42,899 nucleotides of DNA from an uncultured Acidimicrobiales bacterium (GTDB lineage Bacteria; Actinomycetota; Acidimicrobiia; Acidimicrobiales; AC-14). Location of the stretch: positions 1 through 42,899 of the forward strand of contig CADCTB010000193.1 in the NCBI GenBank assembly GCA_902805665.1, given 5' to 3'. The position numbers and the translations under genes are program-made. How positions within the stretch are numbered: position 1 is the first letter of the stretch; each line of letters begins with the position of its first letter. Positions 41,807 to 42,899 of this stretch are shown here, piece after piece. The notes below the pieces were generated by a model that was not told the origin of the DNA, made no database searches, and saw nothing but the letters and a program-made list of their open reading frames with translations.

Positions 41807-42711
41807 ATGAGGCGAACCGAGCATCGAGAGAAGGGCGGCTTCGACGTGGCCGAGCTCGGCACGGTGCTGGCCGTGTGGGCCCACCCGGACGACGAGGCCT
41901 ACCTCGCCGGAGGGCTGATGGCCCTGGCGGCAGACGCAGGCTCCCTGTCGTGTGCGTGACCGCAACCCGCGGTGAGCACGGCACGGCCGATCCGCTGGGC
42001 TGGCCCCCTGCCCGCCTGGCTGCGGTGCGGGAACGGGAGACAGCGGCGTCGCTGGCTATCCTGGGCGTCAAGGAGCACCACTGGCTGGGGATCGAGGACG
42101 GCACGTGTGCCGTCACCTCGCCCATCGGCCCCATCGCCCACATCGCCCGCCTCATCCGGGAGGTGCAGGCGGACACGGTCGTGACCTTCGGGCCGGACGG
42201 GCTGACGGGCCACAGCGACCACCGGGCGGTGTCGCGGTGGGCGACGCAGGCCTGGGCGGTGAGCGGGGCCAGAGGCCGGCTGCTCCAGGCGACGTCCACC
42301 GCGAGCATCGCCACGCGGTTCCGCTCGGTCCACGAGCGCTTCGCCGTGTTCGATGCCGGTCTGCCAAGAGTGACGCCGGAGGAGGACTTGGCCGTCCACC
42401 TGTCGCTTGGCGGTGAGCTGCTCGACCGCAAGATCGTCGCCCTGCGGGCGCACGCCAGTCAGACCGCCGATCTGATCGCGGCCATGGGCGAGGACCTCTT
42501 CCGGGAGTGGTGCGCTGAGGAGTGTTACCTCGGCCTGCCATCGGAACCCCCCTGGCTCCAGGCATCCGCGCCACGCTCGAGAGAGCCGCATCGCCAGACC
42601 CCCATAGAACGGCCGGACATACTCGGGGGCGACAGCCCTGCGTGGTCCGACTCCGCCGCGACGGACGAGTGCGCCGACCAGCCGTTGAAGGTCCTCGCCG
42701 CCAGAGCGTAA
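41807..42711 (+). pseudogene. PIG-L family deacetylase, frameshifted
   Basis: From ATG 41807 (GGAGGTGATCGCA upstream) the frame encodes GTVLAVWAHPDDEAYLAGGLMALAADAGS with the AHPDDE zinc motif, then hits a stop at 41957-41959. The next frame continues from about 41945 with PVVCVTATRGEHGTADP, HHWLGIEDG, and GHSDHRAVSRW, the HxxH-type zinc motif, and runs to 42711. One missing base between about 41930 and 41952 joins them into a protein of roughly 300 residues. PIG-L enzymes deacetylate N-acetylglucosamine conjugates such as mycothiol precursors. The long C-terminal tail (after GLPSEPPW) has no known domain. Confidence 0.78.
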
Positions 42712-42742
42712 GGGTTCGGTGCTCGCCGGTCCGGCGCCGGTC

Positions 42743-42748
42743 TACCGT
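42743..42748 (+). promoter_or_regulatory. Candidate -10 box of last methyltransferase gene
   Basis: TACCGT followed by 7 nt and ATG 42756, matching the leaderless pattern of other genes here. Confidence 0.4.
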
Positions 42749-42755
42749 GCGCAGG

Positions 42756-42899
42756 ATGCACGAGCACGAAAGCGGGGAGCAGCGGTTGGGCCCGGAGGCG
42801 GGCGCCGCGGAGTGGGACGCGAGATACACCGAGCGCGACGGGGCGATGTGGAGCGGGCGGCCGAACGGGCGGCTCGTCGCGGAGCTCCGCGCCCTCGCG
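42756..42899 (+). CDS. SAM-dependent methyltransferase, N-terminal part (runs off the window)
   Basis: 48 codons are visible from ATG 42756: MHEHESGEQRLGPEAG, then EWDARYTERDGAMWSGRPNGRLVAELRALA. The WDARY...MWSG.PN..LV pattern is the standard beginning of small class I methyltransferases, such as those of the TehB or UbiE-like group. The SAM motif itself lies beyond the window. Not in the ORF track because it is open at the edge. Confidence 0.7.
   Translation, partial: MHEHESGEQRLGPEAGAAEWDARYTERDGAMWSGRPNGRLVAELRALA

Noticed and set aside
1-42899. CRISPR array, tRNA, rRNA, transposase or integrase
   Set aside because: I looked for regular spaced repeats, cloverleaf-like segments and DDE or tyrosine recombinase motifs and found none; the 46-bp repeats are contiguous without spacers.

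Overview
This is a very GC-rich window, almost fully coding, with GTG and TTG starts, many 1-4 bp stop/start overlaps and a large share of apparently leaderless genes. These traits, a Ddn-type (F420-dependent family) oxidoreductase, DUF2203 and DUF2330 proteins and two BTAD/AfsR-type giant regulators point to a high-GC actinobacterium. An Acidimicrobiia-like lineage is my inference; no rRNA is present to confirm it. I see no tRNA, rRNA, CRISPR array, insertion sequence or prophage module.

Layout. 1-5.4 kb: the 5' end of a lipoprotein gene, a small membrane protein, aat with an overlapping GNAT acetyltransferase, and a divergent hyuA-hyuB pair (hydantoinase/oxoprolinase family). 5.4-6.9 kb: an M15-type peptidase and a HAD hydrolase. 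6.9-11.4 kb (minus): thiG-thiH, a membrane-anchored secreted protein, a DUF2330 protein and an auracyanin-like copper lipoprotein, nearly all overlapping. 11.4-13.1 kb: DUF2203, a 30-residue membrane peptide and a secreted beta-helix protein. 13.1-17.5 kb: a translationally coupled lipoate operon of E3 (lpdA), E2 (sucB-like) and one ORF that fuses LipB to LipA. 17.4-19.9 kb: a SodC-like secreted protein, a divergent M24 peptidase and a non-classical SDR. 19.85-20.2 kb: a non-coding, repeat- and hairpin-rich stretch. 20.2-25.9 kb: two small or medium membrane proteins, a TetR regulator with a candidate operator, a Ddn-like protein, a seven-repeat propeller lipoprotein, an ODP-like metallo-beta-lactamase protein, an SRPBCC protein and a trypsin-fold protein without its catalytic residues. 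25.9-35.4 kb (minus): BTAD-AAA-TPR regulator, HD/HD-GYP-LuxR regulator, GNAT and metH. 35.4-37.6 kb: GNAT, then a second 290-residue ODP-like metallo-beta-lactamase protein coupled to a cupredoxin-like lipoprotein, ended by a strong terminator. 37.6-42.9 kb: a second BTAD-AAA-TPR regulator broken by two frameshifts, a methyltransferase with a displaced start, a frameshifted PIG-L deacetylase and the 5' end of another methyltransferase.

The best candidates for something new are the LipB-LipA fusion inside the operon of its own lipoylated substrate, the paired metallo-beta-lactamase proteins with altered diiron-type ligands (one tied to a copper-type lipoprotein), and the trypsin-like pseudoprotease. 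At the DNA level, a TANNNT box sits 6-8 nt before the start codon of many genes and, at several divergent junctions, two -10 boxes overlap on opposite strands. All single-base frameshifts I see lie in the last 3.6 kb, which is either a decaying locus or a poorly sequenced end.
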